DNA of 64,000 nt from Glaciecola nitratireducens FR1064 (GCF_000226565.1 NC_016041.1:1922001-1986000); one strand, 5' to 3'. Counted from the first letter of the stretch, positions 48,049 through 60,050 are shown. A program made the numbers and translations. The notes: generated by a model from the letters alone, not told the origin.

Positions 48049-48079
48049 ATATTAGCTATTCAGTAATCAAGGTTATTCG

Positions 48080-48340
48080 ATGAAAGCAATAATCGTCTTC
48101 GTTGTTATTATACTGTTGTTAATGATATCGATTGTAATTGGTTCTCAAAATACCCAAATGATTACCGTAAACTATGTTATCGCTAAAGCTGAACTCCGAG
48201 TCTCGACGTTTATGGTTATTACCATTGCGATCGGATTTTTAATCGGTTTTTTGATGATGCTACTCCGTTTTCTTGGTCTTAAAGTGCAAAACAAACTTTT
48301 GCAACGTCGGCTAAAGAAGCTATCCAAAGATTCCGCATAA
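48080..48340 (+). CDS. lapA: Lipopolysaccharide assembly protein LapA
   Basis: 86 residues, two membrane helices (about 2-20 and 44-65) and a basic C-terminus, the DUF1049 pattern of LapA (YciS). LapA works with LapB in control of LPS synthesis through LpxC turnover. Its stop is followed directly by the lapB ATG. Confidence 0.9.
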   Translation: MKAIIVFVVIILLLMISIVIGSQNTQMITVNYVIAKAELRVSTFMVITIAIGFLIGFLMMLLRFLGLKVQNKLLQRRLKKLSKDSA

Positions 48341-49513
48341 ATGTTAGAAGCATTATTCTTAGCATTGCCTGTAGCCGTTGCCTATGGTTGGGTAATGGGC
48401 CGAAACAGCCTCAGAAAAGCGCAGCGTAGACAATCATCTATTCTTTCAAAGCATTATTATAGGGGGCTCAACTTCCTGTTATCTGATCAACCCGATAAAG
48501 CGGTTGATACTCTCATGAAAATGATCAGCGTTAATAACGATACCGTTGAAACACATATTGCCATGGGTAACTTTTTTAGACATCGAGGCGAACTCGACAG
48601 AGCCATCAGAGTACATCAAAATCTAATCAGCAGAGACGAGATCAGCAACAAGCAAGAAGCGCTCGCTTTATTGGAATTAGGTACTGATTATTTATTGGCT
48701 GGCTTTCTTGAACGTGCCGAAGGTGTGTTTCTACAGTTATTAGAACAGACACAGCACTTCGATGTTGCTCAGCAGAAGTTGTTTAACATTTACCAAGTGA
48801 CCAAAGAGTGGAATAAAGCCATCGATTTGGCTAGTGCTAGTATTCAAATAACGCCCAATGATAAACATTTGTATGTGTTGCTTTCCCATTTTTATTGCGA
48901 GCAAGCAAAAGCATTGCTCGAGGAAAATAAAAACGATGAAGCAACCTCGTTACTTAAAAAGGCTATTGTGATCGATGGTAGTCAAGTAAGAGCTTGGTTG
49001 GATTTAGGTAAGCTCGCTCTCGAATCTGAAAACTATAAAGAAGCATTCTCTTATCTATCTGAAATACCAAAGCGTGACGTAGATTGGCTAAGTGAAGCGA
49101 TCCCGCTGTTAGAAGAGTGGGCGGGTAAAACAGATGGTTGGGAACAACTAGATAAGTTATTGGAGCCTTACTGGCAGAAGTGTGCTTCATCCTATATTGC
49201 TAAGGTCAATATTATTGCTCGCAGTGGCGACAATGAACATGCCGTTGATATATTGATTGCGCAGCTTCAAAAACATCCGACTATGCGCGGATTTAAAACA
49301 CTACTCCAACTATATCAGCAGAATTTTAGCGATGCTGAAAAAACTCAAGAGAGTTTAGGTCACTTGCAATCACTACTTGATAAACAAATCGGCCAACGTC
49401 CAAAATATAGATGCAGCAGCTGTGGCTTTTCCGGCCGTCAATTGCGCTGGCTTTGTCCATCTTGTAAAACGTGGTCAAGCATTAAACCTATTAAAGGACT
49501 AGACGGAGAATAA
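48341..49513 (+). CDS. lapB: Lipopolysaccharide assembly protein LapB
   Basis: 390 residues (E. coli 389): an N-terminal membrane helix, TPR repeats through the middle and a C-terminal rubredoxin-like metal site with CSSCG and CPSC near residues 358-375. LapB (YciM) is an adaptor for FtsH-dependent degradation of LpxC. Operon order lapA-lapB-pyrF is as in E. coli. Confidence 0.95.
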   Translation: MLEALFLALPVAVAYGWVMGRNSLRKAQRRQSSILSKHYYRGLNFLLSDQPDKAVDTLMKMISVNNDTVETHIAMGNFFRHRGELDRAIRVHQNLISRDEISNKQEALALLELGTDYLLAGFLERAEGVFLQLLEQTQHFDVAQQKLFNIYQVTKEWNKAIDLASASIQITPNDKHLYVLLSHFYCEQAKALLEENKNDEATSLLKKAIVIDGSQVRAWLDLGKLALESENYKEAFSYLSEIPKRDVDWLSEAIPLLEEWAGKTDGWEQLDKLLEPYWQKCASSYIAKVNIIARSGDNEHAVDILIAQLQKHPTMRGFKTLLQLYQQNFSDAEKTQESLGHLQSLLDKQIGQRPKYRCSSCGFSGRQLRWLCPSCKTWSSIKPIKGLDGE

Positions 49514-49520
49514 TATTAGT

Positions 49521-50243
49521 ATGCTTACCGCTCATTCTGACCCTAAAGTAATAGTAGCACTCGATTTTGACGACGAGGCAGCGGCTAATGAGCTCATTGC
49601 TAAGCTTGATCCAAAAGCCTGTCGCTTAAAAATTGGCAAGGAAATGTTTACCTATTATGGTCCTGATTGGGTCAAAAAAGTGGTCGCACTCGGGTTCGAC
49701 GTTTTCTTGGATTTAAAGTTTCATGATATCCCTAATACAGTGGCTAAGGCAGTTAAAGCAGCAGCCTCCTTAGGCGTTTGGATGGTCAATGTGCATGCAA
49801 GCGGTGGCCCTGAAATGATGAAGGCAGCGGTAAAAGCGCTTAATGAATCAGGTGAAAATAGACCTTTGCTAACGGCGGTAACAGTGTTGACCAGCATGGA
49901 TCAATCTCAATTGGATTCGGTGCTAGGAAATAGAGAAATAAATGAGCAAGTTAAGCGCTTGGCGTTGCTTACTCAAGAGTGTGGTTTAGATGGCATCGTT
50001 TGTTCTGCGCAAGAAGCGATAACATTAAGAGAAATAGTCAACGAGAAGTTCTTGTTGGTTACACCGGGCATAAGACCTGCGGGTTCTGAAAAGGGTGACC
50101 AAGTTAGAGTGGCAACACCTGCGAGTGCAATTCAAAGCGGAGTTGATTATTTAGTTATCGGCAGACCTATTACACAAGCGCTTGATCCACTAAGTAGCTT
50201 AAAGCAAATTAACGCCTCTATTGAGCATTTAACAAAAATTTAA
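49521..50243 (+). CDS. pyrF: Orotidine 5'-phosphate decarboxylase
   Basis: 240 residues (E. coli 245), last step of UMP synthesis. VIVALDFDD, the catalytic [13 protein letters not shown] (K-x-x-D) and LVTPGIRP are present. The ATG is seven bases after the lapB stop. A strong terminator follows. Confidence 0.97.
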   Translation: MLTAHSDPKVIVALDFDDEAAANELIAKLDPKACRLKIGKEMFTYYGPDWVKKVVALGFDVFLDLKFHDIPNTVAKAVKAAASLGVWMVNVHASGGPEMMKAAVKALNESGENRPLLTAVTVLTSMDQSQLDSVLGNREINEQVKRLALLTQECGLDGIVCSAQEAITLREIVNEKFLLVTPGIRPAGSEKGDQVRVATPASAIQSGVDYLVIGRPITQALDPLSSLKQINASIEHLTKI

Positions 50244-50301
50244 GTCTTTAAGATTCGTTTTTCTGGTGGGCGTTATCGGTTGTTGAATAGAACAGCTAAA
50301 A

Positions 50302-50332
50302 AAAAGGAGCAAATTCACATTTGCTCCTTTTT
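50302..50332. terminator. Bidirectional rho-independent terminator
   Basis: AAAAGGAGCAAA and TTTGCTCCTTTT pair around a short loop, flanked by A run and T run, between convergent pyrF and ald. Confidence 0.88.
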
Positions 50333-50349
50333 GGTTCTAGATTAAAAAA

Positions 50350-51480
50350 TTAACAGTTTAATGCTGCTGCTGCAGGCATGTAGGTAAGATCTAGTTTCTC
50401 GCCCAACGCATCGACTACCGCTTTATAGGTAACAATACCGTTGTGTACATTCAAGCCGTTAAGCAAATGTGGGTCATCAAGCATTGCTTGCTTAGGACCT
50501 TTGTTTGCAAGGGCTAAACCGAATGGCAACGTGGCATTGTTCAAAGCCATGGTTGATGTGCGCGCTACGCCACCAGGCATGTTTGCTACGCAGTAATGCA
50601 CAACATCGTCAATAATATAAACAGGATCTTGATGTGTCGTTGCGCGAGATGTTTCAAAGCAACCACCTTGGTCAATTGCAACATCGACTAGCACTGAACC
50701 AGGCTTCATATTTTTGATATGTTCGCCATTCAGTAATTTTGGCGCAGCAGCACCCGGCACTAAAACAGCGCCAATAACTAAGTCAGCGCGTGATGAGTAA
50801 TAATCTATCGCGTCTGCCGTAGAAAATACAGTCGCTAAGCGGCCTTCAAAAATATCATCGAGTTCGCGTAAACGATTTAATGAACGGTCAAGAATGGTAA
50901 CATCAGCGCCAAGACCCATAGCCATTTTTGCAGCATTCAAGCCAACAACGCCGCCACCTATTATTAATACTTTACCAGGCGCAACACCCGGAACACCGCC
51001 TAATAATGTGCCGCTACCGCCATGTGCTTTTTCAAGGTAATGCGCACCTGCTTGAATAGACATACGACCAGCAACTTCACTCATCGGTGCTAGAAGCGGC
51101 AATGTGCCACGACTATCAGTGACGGTTTCATAAGCAATACAAGTTGCACCAGATTCAACCAACAGCTTTGTTTGCGTTGGGTCTGGAGCAAGATGCAGGT
51201 AAGTGTATAAAGTCTGACCTTTACGAAGCATTTTACATTCGTTCGGCTGTGGCTCTTTTACTTTTACGATCATGTCTGCCTTAGCAAATATCTCTTCAGG
51301 TGTTTGTATAATCTTAGCACCTGCATTCACGTACAGCTCATCTGTAAAGCCAATCGATGCACCAGCACTGGTTTGTACGAGTACTTCATGACCGCAATTA
51401 ACAAACTCCTGAACCGCTGCTGGAGCAAGACCAACACGATACTCATGATTTTTTATTTCTTTTGGTACACCAACAATCAT
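50350..51480 (-). CDS. ald: Alanine dehydrogenase
   Basis: 376 residues. It interconverts alanine and pyruvate with [23 protein letters not shown], the catalytic Lys/His region VKVKEPQ and YLHLAPD, and the dinucleotide loop [14 protein letters not shown] are present. It is divergent from the Lrp-type regulator across 120 bases, which suggests control by it. Confidence 0.95.
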   Translation of the reverse strand: MIVGVPKEIKNHEYRVGLAPAAVQEFVNCGHEVLVQTSAGASIGFTDELYVNAGAKIIQTPEEIFAKADMIVKVKEPQPNECKMLRKGQTLYTYLHLAPDPTQTKLLVESGATCIAYETVTDSRGTLPLLAPMSEVAGRMSIQAGAHYLEKAHGGSGTLLGGVPGVAPGKVLIIGGGVVGLNAAKMAMGLGADVTILDRSLNRLRELDDIFEGRLATVFSTADAIDYYSSRADLVIGAVLVPGAAAPKLLNGEHIKNMKPGSVLVDVAIDQGGCFETSRATTHQDPVYIIDDVVHYCVANMPGGVARTSTMALNNATLPFGLALANKGPKQAMLDDPHLLNGLNVHNGIVTYKAVVDALGEKLDLTYMPAAAALNC

Positions 51481-51552
51481 TTTTAGACCTTAAACGTTAA
51501 TTAATTGCGAGCAGTGTACTGCATTTTTTGAAAATAAAAATATCGAAGATTT

Positions 51553-51569
51553 TGCAATTGCAGTATAAT
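51553..51569 (+). promoter_or_regulatory. Candidate lrp promoter with palindrome
   Basis: A perfect -10 TATAAT (51564-51569) stands 31 bases before the lrp ATG; immediately upstream is the palindrome TGCAATTGCA (51553-51562), in the spacer. The -35 (TATCGA) is poor, so activation or autoregulation is possible. Confidence 0.4.
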
Positions 51570-51600
51570 ATGTTGATTAATTCATTACTCTTGAAATTAA

Positions 51601-52086
51601 ATGCTAGTCAAAACACCCAAACATATTGATAGAATTGATAGAAAAATTCTCACTGTATTGCAAATTGACGGAAAAATCTCAAATGTTGAGTTAGCAAAGA
51701 AGGTTGGCTTGAGTCCTAGCCCCTGTTTAGAAAGGGTTAAGAGACTTGAGCAGCAGGGGTATATTACAGGCTATACTGCTACCGTTGATCCAACGAAGCT
51801 AGGGGCGGCAATGTTAGTGTTTGTCGAAATAACCTTATCAAAAACGTCAGTAGACATCTTTGCAGAATTTTCTGCGGCAGTGCAAGGACTCGATGACATT
51901 CAAGAGTGCCACTTAGTTTCAGGAAATTTTGATTTTTTATTGAAAGCACGTGTAGCAGATATGTCGAGCTATCGAAAGTTATTAGGGGACACATTGCTGC
52001 GCCTGCCCGGTGTAAGTGAATCTCGAACATATGTCGTAATGGAAGAAGTAAAACATACCAATATTATAAAAATTAACGATAAATAA
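51601..52086 (+). CDS. lrp: Leucine-responsive regulatory protein Lrp
   Basis: 161 residues (E. coli Lrp 164). N-terminal helix-turn-helix (IDRKILTVLQIDGKISNVELA, then LSPSPCLERVKRLEQQGYI) and C-terminal RAM ligand domain. It precedes ftsK, as in E. coli, which supports true Lrp rather than a local AsnC-type regulator, while ald on the other side is a likely target. Confidence 0.92.
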   Translation: MLVKTPKHIDRIDRKILTVLQIDGKISNVELAKKVGLSPSPCLERVKRLEQQGYITGYTATVDPTKLGAAMLVFVEITLSKTSVDIFAEFSAAVQGLDDIQECHLVSGNFDFLLKARVADMSSYRKLLGDTLLRLPGVSESRTYVVMEEVKHTNIIKINDK

Positions 52087-52196
52087 CATTCGTTCTGTAT
52101 TCGGTTGTTTGGATTATGATATTCTTACCGACCATTATGGATTAGTTAAATTATTGCTAATTCAATTAGCATTATAAATAAAAGAATTGTAGGGAT

Positions 52197-54713
52197 ATGG
52201 CGCGATTATCCGGAACACAGCGGTTGATGGAAGTAGGCATGATGCTGTCATGTGCAACGGCCTTCTTCTTGCTAATAGCACTGGCTTCATTTCACCCAAG
52301 CGACCCAGGTTGGTCGCAGGCGGGTTTACACAACGAAATTCAAAACCTAATGGGCTCTATCGGCGCATGGGCCGCCGATATACTGCTTTTTACATTTGGC
52401 ATAACGGCCTATGTTCTTCCATTTACTCTCGCATTTTGCGGCTGGTTTATTTTCCTGCATATAAAGAGTGTAACTAAATTAGATTACCTAACAATCAGCC
52501 TTCGCCTTGTCGGTGCTTTATTAGTGATATTTGGTTTTACAGGTATTGCTAGCATCAACTTTGACGACTTCTACAGCGTATCTGCTGGCGGGGCAATGGG
52601 TGACATCATTAGCACAGCGCTTATCCCGCACTTTAGTTTTGTTGGCACTGTGTTGTTATTGATTTGTTTTTTCTGCACTGGATTCACGTTAGCGACAGGT
52701 ATTTCGTGGTTGAGCATCATTGACAGTATTGGTTCATTTACGATTAACCGAGCTAAGGACATTTATAGTCTACCTAAGAAGGTCAGCGCGCTCTCACTGC
52801 CGACTTTTGGCAACAGTAACGAAAAAGCCTTACCTAAACCAATCAATACTGATAGCTCTGAATTAAATATCACGAGTTTACGCGCAGAACCAGAACCTGA
52901 TGCATTGTCAGAAAAAGTAACTCAGCCAACAAGCACTGAAACCACGCAAAATAACACCTCATCAATTAGAACAGAACCTGAGTTTCACATACCAGACGCT
53001 GTATTTATGTATGAGGATGATGATGTTCGGCCAGCTGATAAATATGTTTATAATGCTGGCGACGACGAGGATGAAAAAAAGCCAAGCCCAGAGATTGAGC
53101 GGCAGCGTATCAAGGTTGTCCGAGCTTCAAAAAGTGCAGGGCAGGGCGGTTTGCGTGCAGAGCAGAGTATTAAGCCACTAGCAACCAGTCAAAACGTGGC
53201 AATAAAGCCCTTAGAAAAAGCTGTCATGCCCTCATTCGACTTATTGCAACGAGCTGATAAGCATGAAAACCCGATAACGCAAGAAGAGTTAGATCAGGTT
53301 TCTAGGCTGTTAGAAGAGAAGCTAGCAGATTTCAACATCATTGCGAATGTAGTTGATGTTTTACCGGGCCCTGTTATTACTCGTTTTGAATTGGACTTAG
53401 CGCCGGGAGTTAAAGTCAGCAAAATTAGTGCTTTATCCAAAGATCTAGCAAGAGCTATGTCGGCCATATCGGTTCGTGTTGTCGAAGTTATTCCTGGTAA
53501 GTCTGTGATTGGTCTTGAACTGCCCAATAAACATCGTGAAATGGTGCGCTTGAGTGAAGTGATTGAAACTAGAGCGTTTCAAGCGAGTGAATCACCATTG
53601 ACGATGGTACTTGGTGCCGATATTTCGGGTAAACCCGTGGTCGTGGATCTTGGTAAGATGCCACACTTATTGGTTGCTGGTACTACAGGGTCTGGTAAAT
53701 CAGTGGGCGTGAATGTCATGATTCTGAGTCTGCTGTATAAGTCGACTCCTGAAGATGTCCGACTAATTATGATCGACCCTAAAATGCTAGAACTTTCTGT
53801 TTATGAAGGTATACCGCATCTATTAACCGAAGTTGTAACAGATATGAAACAAGCATCCAACGCTTTGCGTTGGTGTGTTGGTGAGATGGAACGTCGATAT
53901 CGTTTGATGTCAGCATTAGGTGTAAGAAACTTAAAAGGTTATAACAAAAAGATAAAAGACGCTAAAGACGCCGGTGAACCCATACTCGACCCACTGTGGA
54001 AGTCTGAAGAAAGTATGGAAGAAACGGCTCCAGAGCTCGATAAACTGCCTAGTATTGTCGTTATCGTCGATGAATTTGCCGACATGATGATGATTGTCGG
54101 TAAAAAAGTAGAAGAGTTAATTGCTCGAATAGCACAAAAAGCACGTGCGGCGGGAATACACCTTATTTTAGCGACACAGAGACCGTCCGTTGATGTCATT
54201 ACCGGATTAATAAAAGCCAATATTCCTACTAGAATTGCGTTTCAGGTATCCAGTAAAATTGATTCTCGAACCATATTAGATCAGCAGGGTGCAGAGTCAT
54301 TGTTAGGAGCAGGTGATATGCTATATAACCCTCCAGGAACAAGTATAACGACGCGTGTTCATGGTGCTTTTGTTGATGATCACGAAGTACATGCTGTTGT
54401 TGCTGACTGGAAACAACGAGGCGCTCCTCAATATATCGACGAAATTCTTAACGGCGAAGCGACATCCGAAGTATTGTTGCCGGGAGAACAGGCGGAAGGT
54501 GATGATCAGGAAAATGATGCTTTTTACGATGAAGCAGTAGCCTTCATCACAGAAACACGACGAGCGTCTGTATCAAGTGTGCAGCGTAAGTTTAGAATCG
54601 GTTACAATAGAGCAGCCCGCTTGGTTGAACAAATGGAACAGAGCGGTGTCGTAAGTTCACCCGGCCATAATGGCAATAGAGAAGTGTTAGCTCCACCTCC
54701 ACGAAAGGATTAG
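52197..54713 (+). CDS. ftsK: DNA translocase FtsK
   Basis: 838 residues. Four membrane helices fall in residues ~15-190, then a fairly short acidic linker, then the motor: Walker [13 protein letters not shown] near 497, Walker [13 protein letters not shown], and a C-terminal gamma winged helix ([18 protein letters not shown], then [18 protein letters not shown]) that reads KOPS. It clears and resolves chromosome termini at the septum. E. coli FtsK is longer (1329) because of its linker; this length is usual for marine relatives. Confidence 0.97.
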   Translation: MARLSGTQRLMEVGMMLSCATAFFLLIALASFHPSDPGWSQAGLHNEIQNLMGSIGAWAADILLFTFGITAYVLPFTLAFCGWFIFLHIKSVTKLDYLTISLRLVGALLVIFGFTGIASINFDDFYSVSAGGAMGDIISTALIPHFSFVGTVLLLICFFCTGFTLATGISWLSIIDSIGSFTINRAKDIYSLPKKVSALSLPTFGNSNEKALPKPINTDSSELNITSLRAEPEPDALSEKVTQPTSTETTQNNTSSIRTEPEFHIPDAVFMYEDDDVRPADKYVYNAGDDEDEKKPSPEIERQRIKVVRASKSAGQGGLRAEQSIKPLATSQNVAIKPLEKAVMPSFDLLQRADKHENPITQEELDQVSRLLEEKLADFNIIANVVDVLPGPVITRFELDLAPGVKVSKISALSKDLARAMSAISVRVVEVIPGKSVIGLELPNKHREMVRLSEVIETRAFQASESPLTMVLGADISGKPVVVDLGKMPHLLVAGTTGSGKSVGVNVMILSLLYKSTPEDVRLIMIDPKMLELSVYEGIPHLLTEVVTDMKQASNALRWCVGEMERRYRLMSALGVRNLKGYNKKIKDAKDAGEPILDPLWKSEESMEETAPELDKLPSIVVIVDEFADMMMIVGKKVEELIARIAQKARAAGIHLILATQRPSVDVITGLIKANIPTRIAFQVSSKIDSRTILDQQGAESLLGAGDMLYNPPGTSITTRVHGAFVDDHEVHAVVADWKQRGAPQYIDEILNGEATSEVLLPGEQAEGDDQENDAFYDEAVAFITETRRASVSSVQRKFRIGYNRAARLVEQMEQSGVVSSPGHNGNREVLAPPPRKD

Positions 54714-54716
54714 ATT

Positions 54717-55418
54717 ATGTTCGCTGCGAATAAAAAGATACGCGCTGGTTTATTGACGATGATAGCCAGCGTGATGAGTGCTTCTACTCTGATTGCTGTT
54801 AGTACAAGTGCAATGAGCAGCACTGCTAATAGCGCGGCGCTTGCGCAACAGGAAACACAAAATATAGCGGCTAAAGATGAATTAAAAATGAAGCTAAGTA
54901 AACTGGTTTCATACTCCGCTAACTTTTCTCAGAGCATCTCTGACATCAACGGTAAAGAGCTGCAGAGAACTTCTGGCACGTTGACCCTTAAAACACCCAA
55001 TATGCTGCGCTGGGAGACGCAATTGCCAGATGAAACTCTCCTCATTGCTGATGGCACAACCGTATGGAATGTTGACCCTTTCGTAGAGCAAGTTACTGTG
55101 ATGCAACAAGCGTCGATTACACAAAATAACCCATTGATGCTGCTTGTCTCGGATGACCAAAAACAATGGAATGCGGTGACTGTTGAAAAGAAAGAATCTC
55201 GATTTATGGTTGTTTCGCAAGATGAGAATGCCAATATAATTTCATTGAATATTGAGTTTAGCGGTGATCAACTTACGCGCCTGCAGTCTACAGATAGACA
55301 GCAACAAAAGAGTCTATTGATATTTTCAAATATCGAACAAAATCAACCGGTTGCTCAGATGCTGTTTTCGTATCAAATCCCAGAAAACTATATTATCGAT
55401 GACCAACGTAGTCAATAA
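54717..55418 (+). CDS. lolA: Outer-membrane lipoprotein carrier LolA
   Basis: 233 residues with a long signal region (cleavage likely in 35-45). LolA carries lipoproteins across the periplasm. KLVSYSANFSQSISD, GTLTLKTPNMLRWET and LLIADGTTVWNVDPFVEQVT are family hallmarks. It is three bases after ftsK, and ahead of rarA, the E. coli order. Confidence 0.94.
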   Translation: MFAANKKIRAGLLTMIASVMSASTLIAVSTSAMSSTANSAALAQQETQNIAAKDELKMKLSKLVSYSANFSQSISDINGKELQRTSGTLTLKTPNMLRWETQLPDETLLIADGTTVWNVDPFVEQVTVMQQASITQNNPLMLLVSDDQKQWNAVTVEKKESRFMVVSQDENANIISLNIEFSGDQLTRLQSTDRQQQKSLLIFSNIEQNQPVAQMLFSYQIPENYIIDDQRSQ

Positions 55419-55466
55419 TTGAAGCTTGCAGCAATAGCCTAACTTGCTACTAACCTCGAGTAATGG

Positions 55467-56813
55467 ATGAAATCTTCTACCTATAAGCCCCTAGCTAGCT
55501 TACTTAGACCGAGCAGCCTCAATAATTACGTGGGCCAGTCCCATTTAATTGGTGAGCAGGGGACTATCTCCAAAATGCTAGCGCAAAATAATTGCTATTC
55601 AATGATATTTTGGGGGCCGCCAGGTACAGGTAAAACTACACTAGTGCATTTAATTGCAGAGCAACTCGACGCCGACGTGATTGAACTTTCTGCCATTAAC
55701 TCGGGAGTAAAAGAGATACGTGCAGCTATTGGGGAGGTCAGCGGCTCATTAACTCGCGGGAATTCGGATTTATTTGCGAAGCAAAAAGTGGTTTTTGTTG
55801 ATGAAATTCATCGCTTCAACAAAAGTCAGCAGGATGCTTTTCTACCCTATGTCGAAAGCGGGCATATCATTCTCATTGGCGCAACAACAGAGAATCCTAG
55901 CTTTTCCGTTAATCGCGCATTGTTGTCTCGATTACGTGTTTTTATTTTAGAAAAACTATCAACAGATGAATTGATGAAGCTTCTGAATGCTGCGATTGAA
56001 TTCTTGCAAGAACGCGAAAAAAAGACCATTGAGTTTGAAGAAAACGCGGCTTTGGCGCTGGTTACTCAAGCGAATGGAGACGCAAGAAGCCTATTAATGT
56101 CAGTCGAAATTTGCAGCGATTTGGCCAACAGCGGTGAAAAAATAAGTCTATCGTTGATAAAGAAAGCAACAGGCGCTAAAACCTTAGCCTTTGATAAAAA
56201 TGGAGACCACTATTACGATTTGTTATCGGCATTTCACAAATCAGTGAGAGGTTCATCTCCAGACGGCGCTTTGTATTGGTTTTGTCGTCTTTTAAAGAGT
56301 GGCGGTGACCCGCTAGTGATCGCGCGACGCCTGTTGGCGATAGCATCTGAAGATATAGGCAATGCGGACCCAAGGGCACTGCAAGTTTGTCTTAATAGTT
56401 GGGATTTATATCATCGCGTGGGCCCTGCTGAAGGCGAAAGAGCGCTTGCTCAAGCCGTCATTTATTGCGCGCTTGCACCCAAAAGTAACGCCGTTTACAC
56501 AGCTTTTAAAAAGGCACAGCGACTTATTGACGAAACCCCAAGTTACGACGTTCCCGCACATTTAAGAAATGCGCCTACTAAGCTAGCGAAAGAAATGGGC
56601 CATGGAGATGAATACCGCTATGCTCATAACGAACCTAATGCTTATGCGGCAGGCGAATCGTATTTGCCACCGGATATCGCCGAAATAACATTTTATCATG
56701 CCAGTGAGCGAGGCTTAGAGAAGCAATTAAGTGCGAAGATGGACTATTTGGCCCAACTTGATGCCGAAGCTCATGCACAAGGTAAATCACGAAAAAACAC
56801 AACAGGTTCATAA
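55467..56813 (+). CDS. rarA: Replication-associated recombination protein RarA
   Basis: 448 residues (E. coli 447) AAA+ ATPase of the MgsA/WRNIP1 family acting at stalled forks. Walker A GPPGTGKTT (50-58), Walker B VVFVDEIHRFNKSQQDAFLP and the C-terminal tetramerisation part (NAPTKLAKEMGHGDEYRYAH) are present. Confidence 0.96.
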   Translation: MKSSTYKPLASLLRPSSLNNYVGQSHLIGEQGTISKMLAQNNCYSMIFWGPPGTGKTTLVHLIAEQLDADVIELSAINSGVKEIRAAIGEVSGSLTRGNSDLFAKQKVVFVDEIHRFNKSQQDAFLPYVESGHIILIGATTENPSFSVNRALLSRLRVFILEKLSTDELMKLLNAAIEFLQEREKKTIEFEENAALALVTQANGDARSLLMSVEICSDLANSGEKISLSLIKKATGAKTLAFDKNGDHYYDLLSAFHKSVRGSSPDGALYWFCRLLKSGGDPLVIARRLLAIASEDIGNADPRALQVCLNSWDLYHRVGPAEGERALAQAVIYCALAPKSNAVYTAFKKAQRLIDETPSYDVPAHLRNAPTKLAKEMGHGDEYRYAHNEPNAYAAGESYLPPDIAEITFYHASERGLEKQLSAKMDYLAQLDAEAHAQGKSRKNTTGS

Positions 56814-56814
56814 A

Positions 56815-57195
56815 ATGCATACGTTTCAAGTATATCTATTTGTAGCAATGGGAGGTGCAGTTGGCGCCTCTATGCGGTATTTAATTGTTCAAATCTCGAC
56901 TAATCTATTGGGAAAGGGCTTTCCATTTGGTACTCTTGTCGTCAACGTATTGGGCTCGTTCCTATTGGGCATATTGTATTCCTTTATGCAACAGGATAAC
57001 GGTGAAAACGCAGGGTTAAGAGCCCTAATTGGCATTGGCCTGTTAGGCGCATTCACTACCTTCTCAACCTTTTCACTCGATACCGTATTACTCATTCAGC
57101 ACGGCGAAATCATGAAAGCCTCGCTCAATGTTTTTTTCAACGTCACTGTTTGTCTCATTTCAGTGTGGTTGGCTTTATTAATTTTCAAAGGATAA
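56815..57195 (+). CDS. crcB: Fluoride channel CrcB (Fluc)
   Basis: 126 residues, four membrane helices, with GGAVGASMRY, GTLVVNVLGSF and TFSTFSLDT, the Fluc signatures. It exports fluoride as a dual-topology dimer. The ATG at 56815 is one base after the rarA stop. No fluoride riboswitch is possible here because the upstream sequence is rarA coding. rarA-crcB-serS is common in Shewanella and Vibrio. Confidence 0.94.
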   Translation: MHTFQVYLFVAMGGAVGASMRYLIVQISTNLLGKGFPFGTLVVNVLGSFLLGILYSFMQQDNGENAGLRALIGIGLLGAFTTFSTFSLDTVLLIQHGEIMKASLNVFFNVTVCLISVWLALLIFKG

Positions 57196-57200
57196 TGTAA

Positions 57201-58502
<1,302 letters not shown>

Positions 58503-58521
58503 AGCTTACTTACTTATAAAC

Positions 58522-58860
58522 TTATAGGCATTTTGCTGGCTTCGGAAGGCCAGCAATTTTCGTTGCTTGTTTCGCTGGGCCTTTTGGGAACAAACGCTGT
58601 ACATAACGGCTATTTCCAATGTCAGGCCCAAATTTGTTTGCTAGGCTTTTTACTAATACGCGTATTGCTGGGCTAGTGTCGTATTCTTTATAAAACTCTC
58701 TAACAAAAAGTACCACTTCCCAATGGGCATCACTTAACTCAATCGATTCCTTTTGCGCAATAATTTCTGCTATTTCGGTGTTCCATTCTGTATGGTCCAA
58801 CAAATAACCATTTGCATCTACTTCTATTTTCTTTCCAGCGACCTCTAAAAATTCTTGCAT
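58522..58860 (-). CDS. tusE: Sulfur-relay protein TusE (DsrC family)
   Basis: 112 residues (E. coli 109). It takes sulfur from TusBCD and passes it to MnmA for 2-thiouridine 34 of tRNA. The acceptor Cys is the penultimate residue (PAKCL). [18 protein letters not shown] and RFVRxxY-type [18 protein letters not shown] are family marks. It lies 39 bases after tusB on the same strand. Confidence 0.94.
   Translation of the reverse strand: MQEFLEVAGKKIEVDANGYLLDHTEWNTEIAEIIAQKESIELSDAHWEVVLFVREFYKEYDTSPAIRVLVKSLANKFGPDIGNSRYVQRLFPKGPAKQATKIAGLPKPAKCL
58534..58557 (+). terminator. Possible terminator of serS, inside tusE 3' end
   Basis: TTGCTGGC and GCCAGCAA form an 8-bp stem followed by TTTT on the plus strand, 32 bases after the serS stop. 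It lies in tusE coding sequence, so the pairing may be incidental. Confidence 0.35.
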
Positions 58861-58899
58861 ACTGTTTACAAATACTCTCTTTTAAACTGACAGCCTGTG

Positions 58900-59205
58900 C
58901 TATTGCAGCGTAATACACGGGATATGTTGCGTAGATAATGTTACAAACTCTTCAAATTCTATAATATTAATTTTATTGTGCCCTGCAAAATTAGCTAAAA
59001 GACCGCTCGCCTGTAGGTCACGCTTGATGACGTAAATAAGAGTGTCAGTGCGCTCGTTTAGCTCATCCAATATATTATACAGTTGAAAAACAGCTTGTTG
59101 CGCTACAATAATAGCATGGTGCTTTTCAGCACTATTTTCATCGCTATGACTGCCCAGCATAGGTTTAATGGCATGATAGTCGGAACCTAAAAAAAGAATT
59201 AACAT
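58900..59205 (-). CDS. tusB: Sulfur-relay protein TusB (DsrH family)
   Basis: 101 residues (E. coli 95). Least conserved member of TusBCD; identified by length, the DsrH-like final part (FVTLSTQHIPCITLQ, compared with E. coli ending W at the tail) and position between tusC and tusE. The complex relays sulfur from TusA to TusE. Confidence 0.82.
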   Translation of the reverse strand: MLILFLGSDYHAIKPMLGSHSDENSAEKHHAIIVAQQAVFQLYNILDELNERTDTLIYVIKRDLQASGLLANFAGHNKINIIEFEEFVTLSTQHIPCITLQ

Positions 59206-59223
59206 AAGTACAATATTCCTGAA

Positions 59224-59580
59224 CTAAAATCGAATAACAGCGGCTGACGATTCACAAAGTCGACTGAATTCAATGCTGCTTATGGCTGATGCAGTGTCGA
59301 TAATGGTATCACTGGAAAGATTAAGGGAAGCCATATCGTCTTCTAAATAATATATAGCGTCAATATCATACAAGGGCATTACATTGATTTGTTTCGCCAT
59401 CGATTTCTTTTGTAAATAAGTACCGTCTTGCTTATCTAGTAATTGGTAAAGCCCTTGTTGGGCAAATACAAATGTCACCTCGACACCAACATTGCTTGCT
59501 GCCAGCGCTGCTTCTAATGCGTCTTGTGCAGCACTGTTGTAGTAAGGTGGAGATGTCGAAATGATCAGTAAGGTTGTCAT
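59224..59580 (-). CDS. tusC: Sulfur-relay protein TusC (DsrF family)
   Basis: 118 residues (E. coli 119). PPYYNSAAQDALEAALAAS near the N-terminus is the DsrF signature. It overlaps no gene but is only 9 bases from tusD and 18 from tusB, consistent with one transcript. Confidence 0.88.
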   Translation of the reverse strand: MTTLLIISTSPPYYNSAAQDALEAALAASNVGVEVTFVFAQQGLYQLLDKQDGTYLQKKSMAKQINVMPLYDIDAIYYLEDDMASLNLSSDTIIDTASAISSIEFSRLCESSAAVIRF

Positions 59581-59589
59581 GAGCAGTCT

Positions 59590-59997
59590 CTAAAACTGAA
59601 TACAAATTGGCGAACTATCGTTGCCAATTGCAGCTGAATTAAGCGCAGAAAAATAATCAGCCATACCTACCGGGCAAAACGCTTCGTGGATATTGCTGTG
59701 TCGCTTAAACATGCTCGCATCATCTTCTGATAATACGCCACGTTTTGCTGATGCGGTAACACAAACGTTCAGTGGTGTTTTTGTTTGTTCTGTAAACTGC
59801 GTCCAAAGTTGAAGCATGTTTTTTTCACCTGCCCCCGGCTGAATGTCACTATTCGCGTGCAAGACACCATGGTGATAAAAGAAGACCTGTTCTATTTGAT
59901 GGCCTAAGTCGATTGCTGCCTCACAAAAAGATAGAGCAGTTTGGCCATTTAGAGAGTCAAATGGAGAGCGTGTAATAAAAATAAGGAATCTATTCAT
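59590..59997 (-). CDS. tusD: Sulfurtransferase TusD (DsrE family)
   Basis: 135 residues from the ATG at 59997. RFLIFITRSPFDSLNGQTALSF and the active Cys in NVCVTASAKRGV (E. coli Cys78) are present. TusD accepts sulfur from TusA. The sequence before the ATG is the 3' side of a terminator-like hairpin, so its ribosome site AAGGGG is 14 bases away and partly paired, which could limit translation. Confidence 0.9.
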   Translation of the reverse strand: MNRFLIFITRSPFDSLNGQTALSFCEAAIDLGHQIEQVFFYHHGVLHANSDIQPGAGEKNMLQLWTQFTEQTKTPLNVCVTASAKRGVLSEDDASMFKRHSNIHEAFCPVGMADYFSALNSAAIGNDSSPICIQF

Positions 59998-60004
59998 AAC
60001 AAAC

Positions 60005-60030
60005 AAAAACACCCCTTAGAAGGGGTGTTT
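60005..60030 (-). terminator. Terminator-like hairpin between yccA and tusD
   Basis: AAAACACCCCTT and AAGGGGTGTTTT form a 12-bp stem with a 2-base loop, followed on the minus strand by TTTTTGTTTGTT and then the tusD ATG. Either yccA ends here and tusDCB depends on read-through, or the hairpin is an attenuator. Confidence 0.85.
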
Positions 60031-60050
60031 TCCATCGTGAGTTTGAGCGA

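Noticed and set aside
52087-52196. LexA box before ftsK as in E. coli
   Set aside because: No CTGT-N8-ACAG-like site could be found in the spacer.
56700-56815. Fluoride riboswitch ahead of crcB
   Set aside because: The upstream DNA is rarA coding sequence up to one base before crcB, and no pseudoknot pattern was seen.
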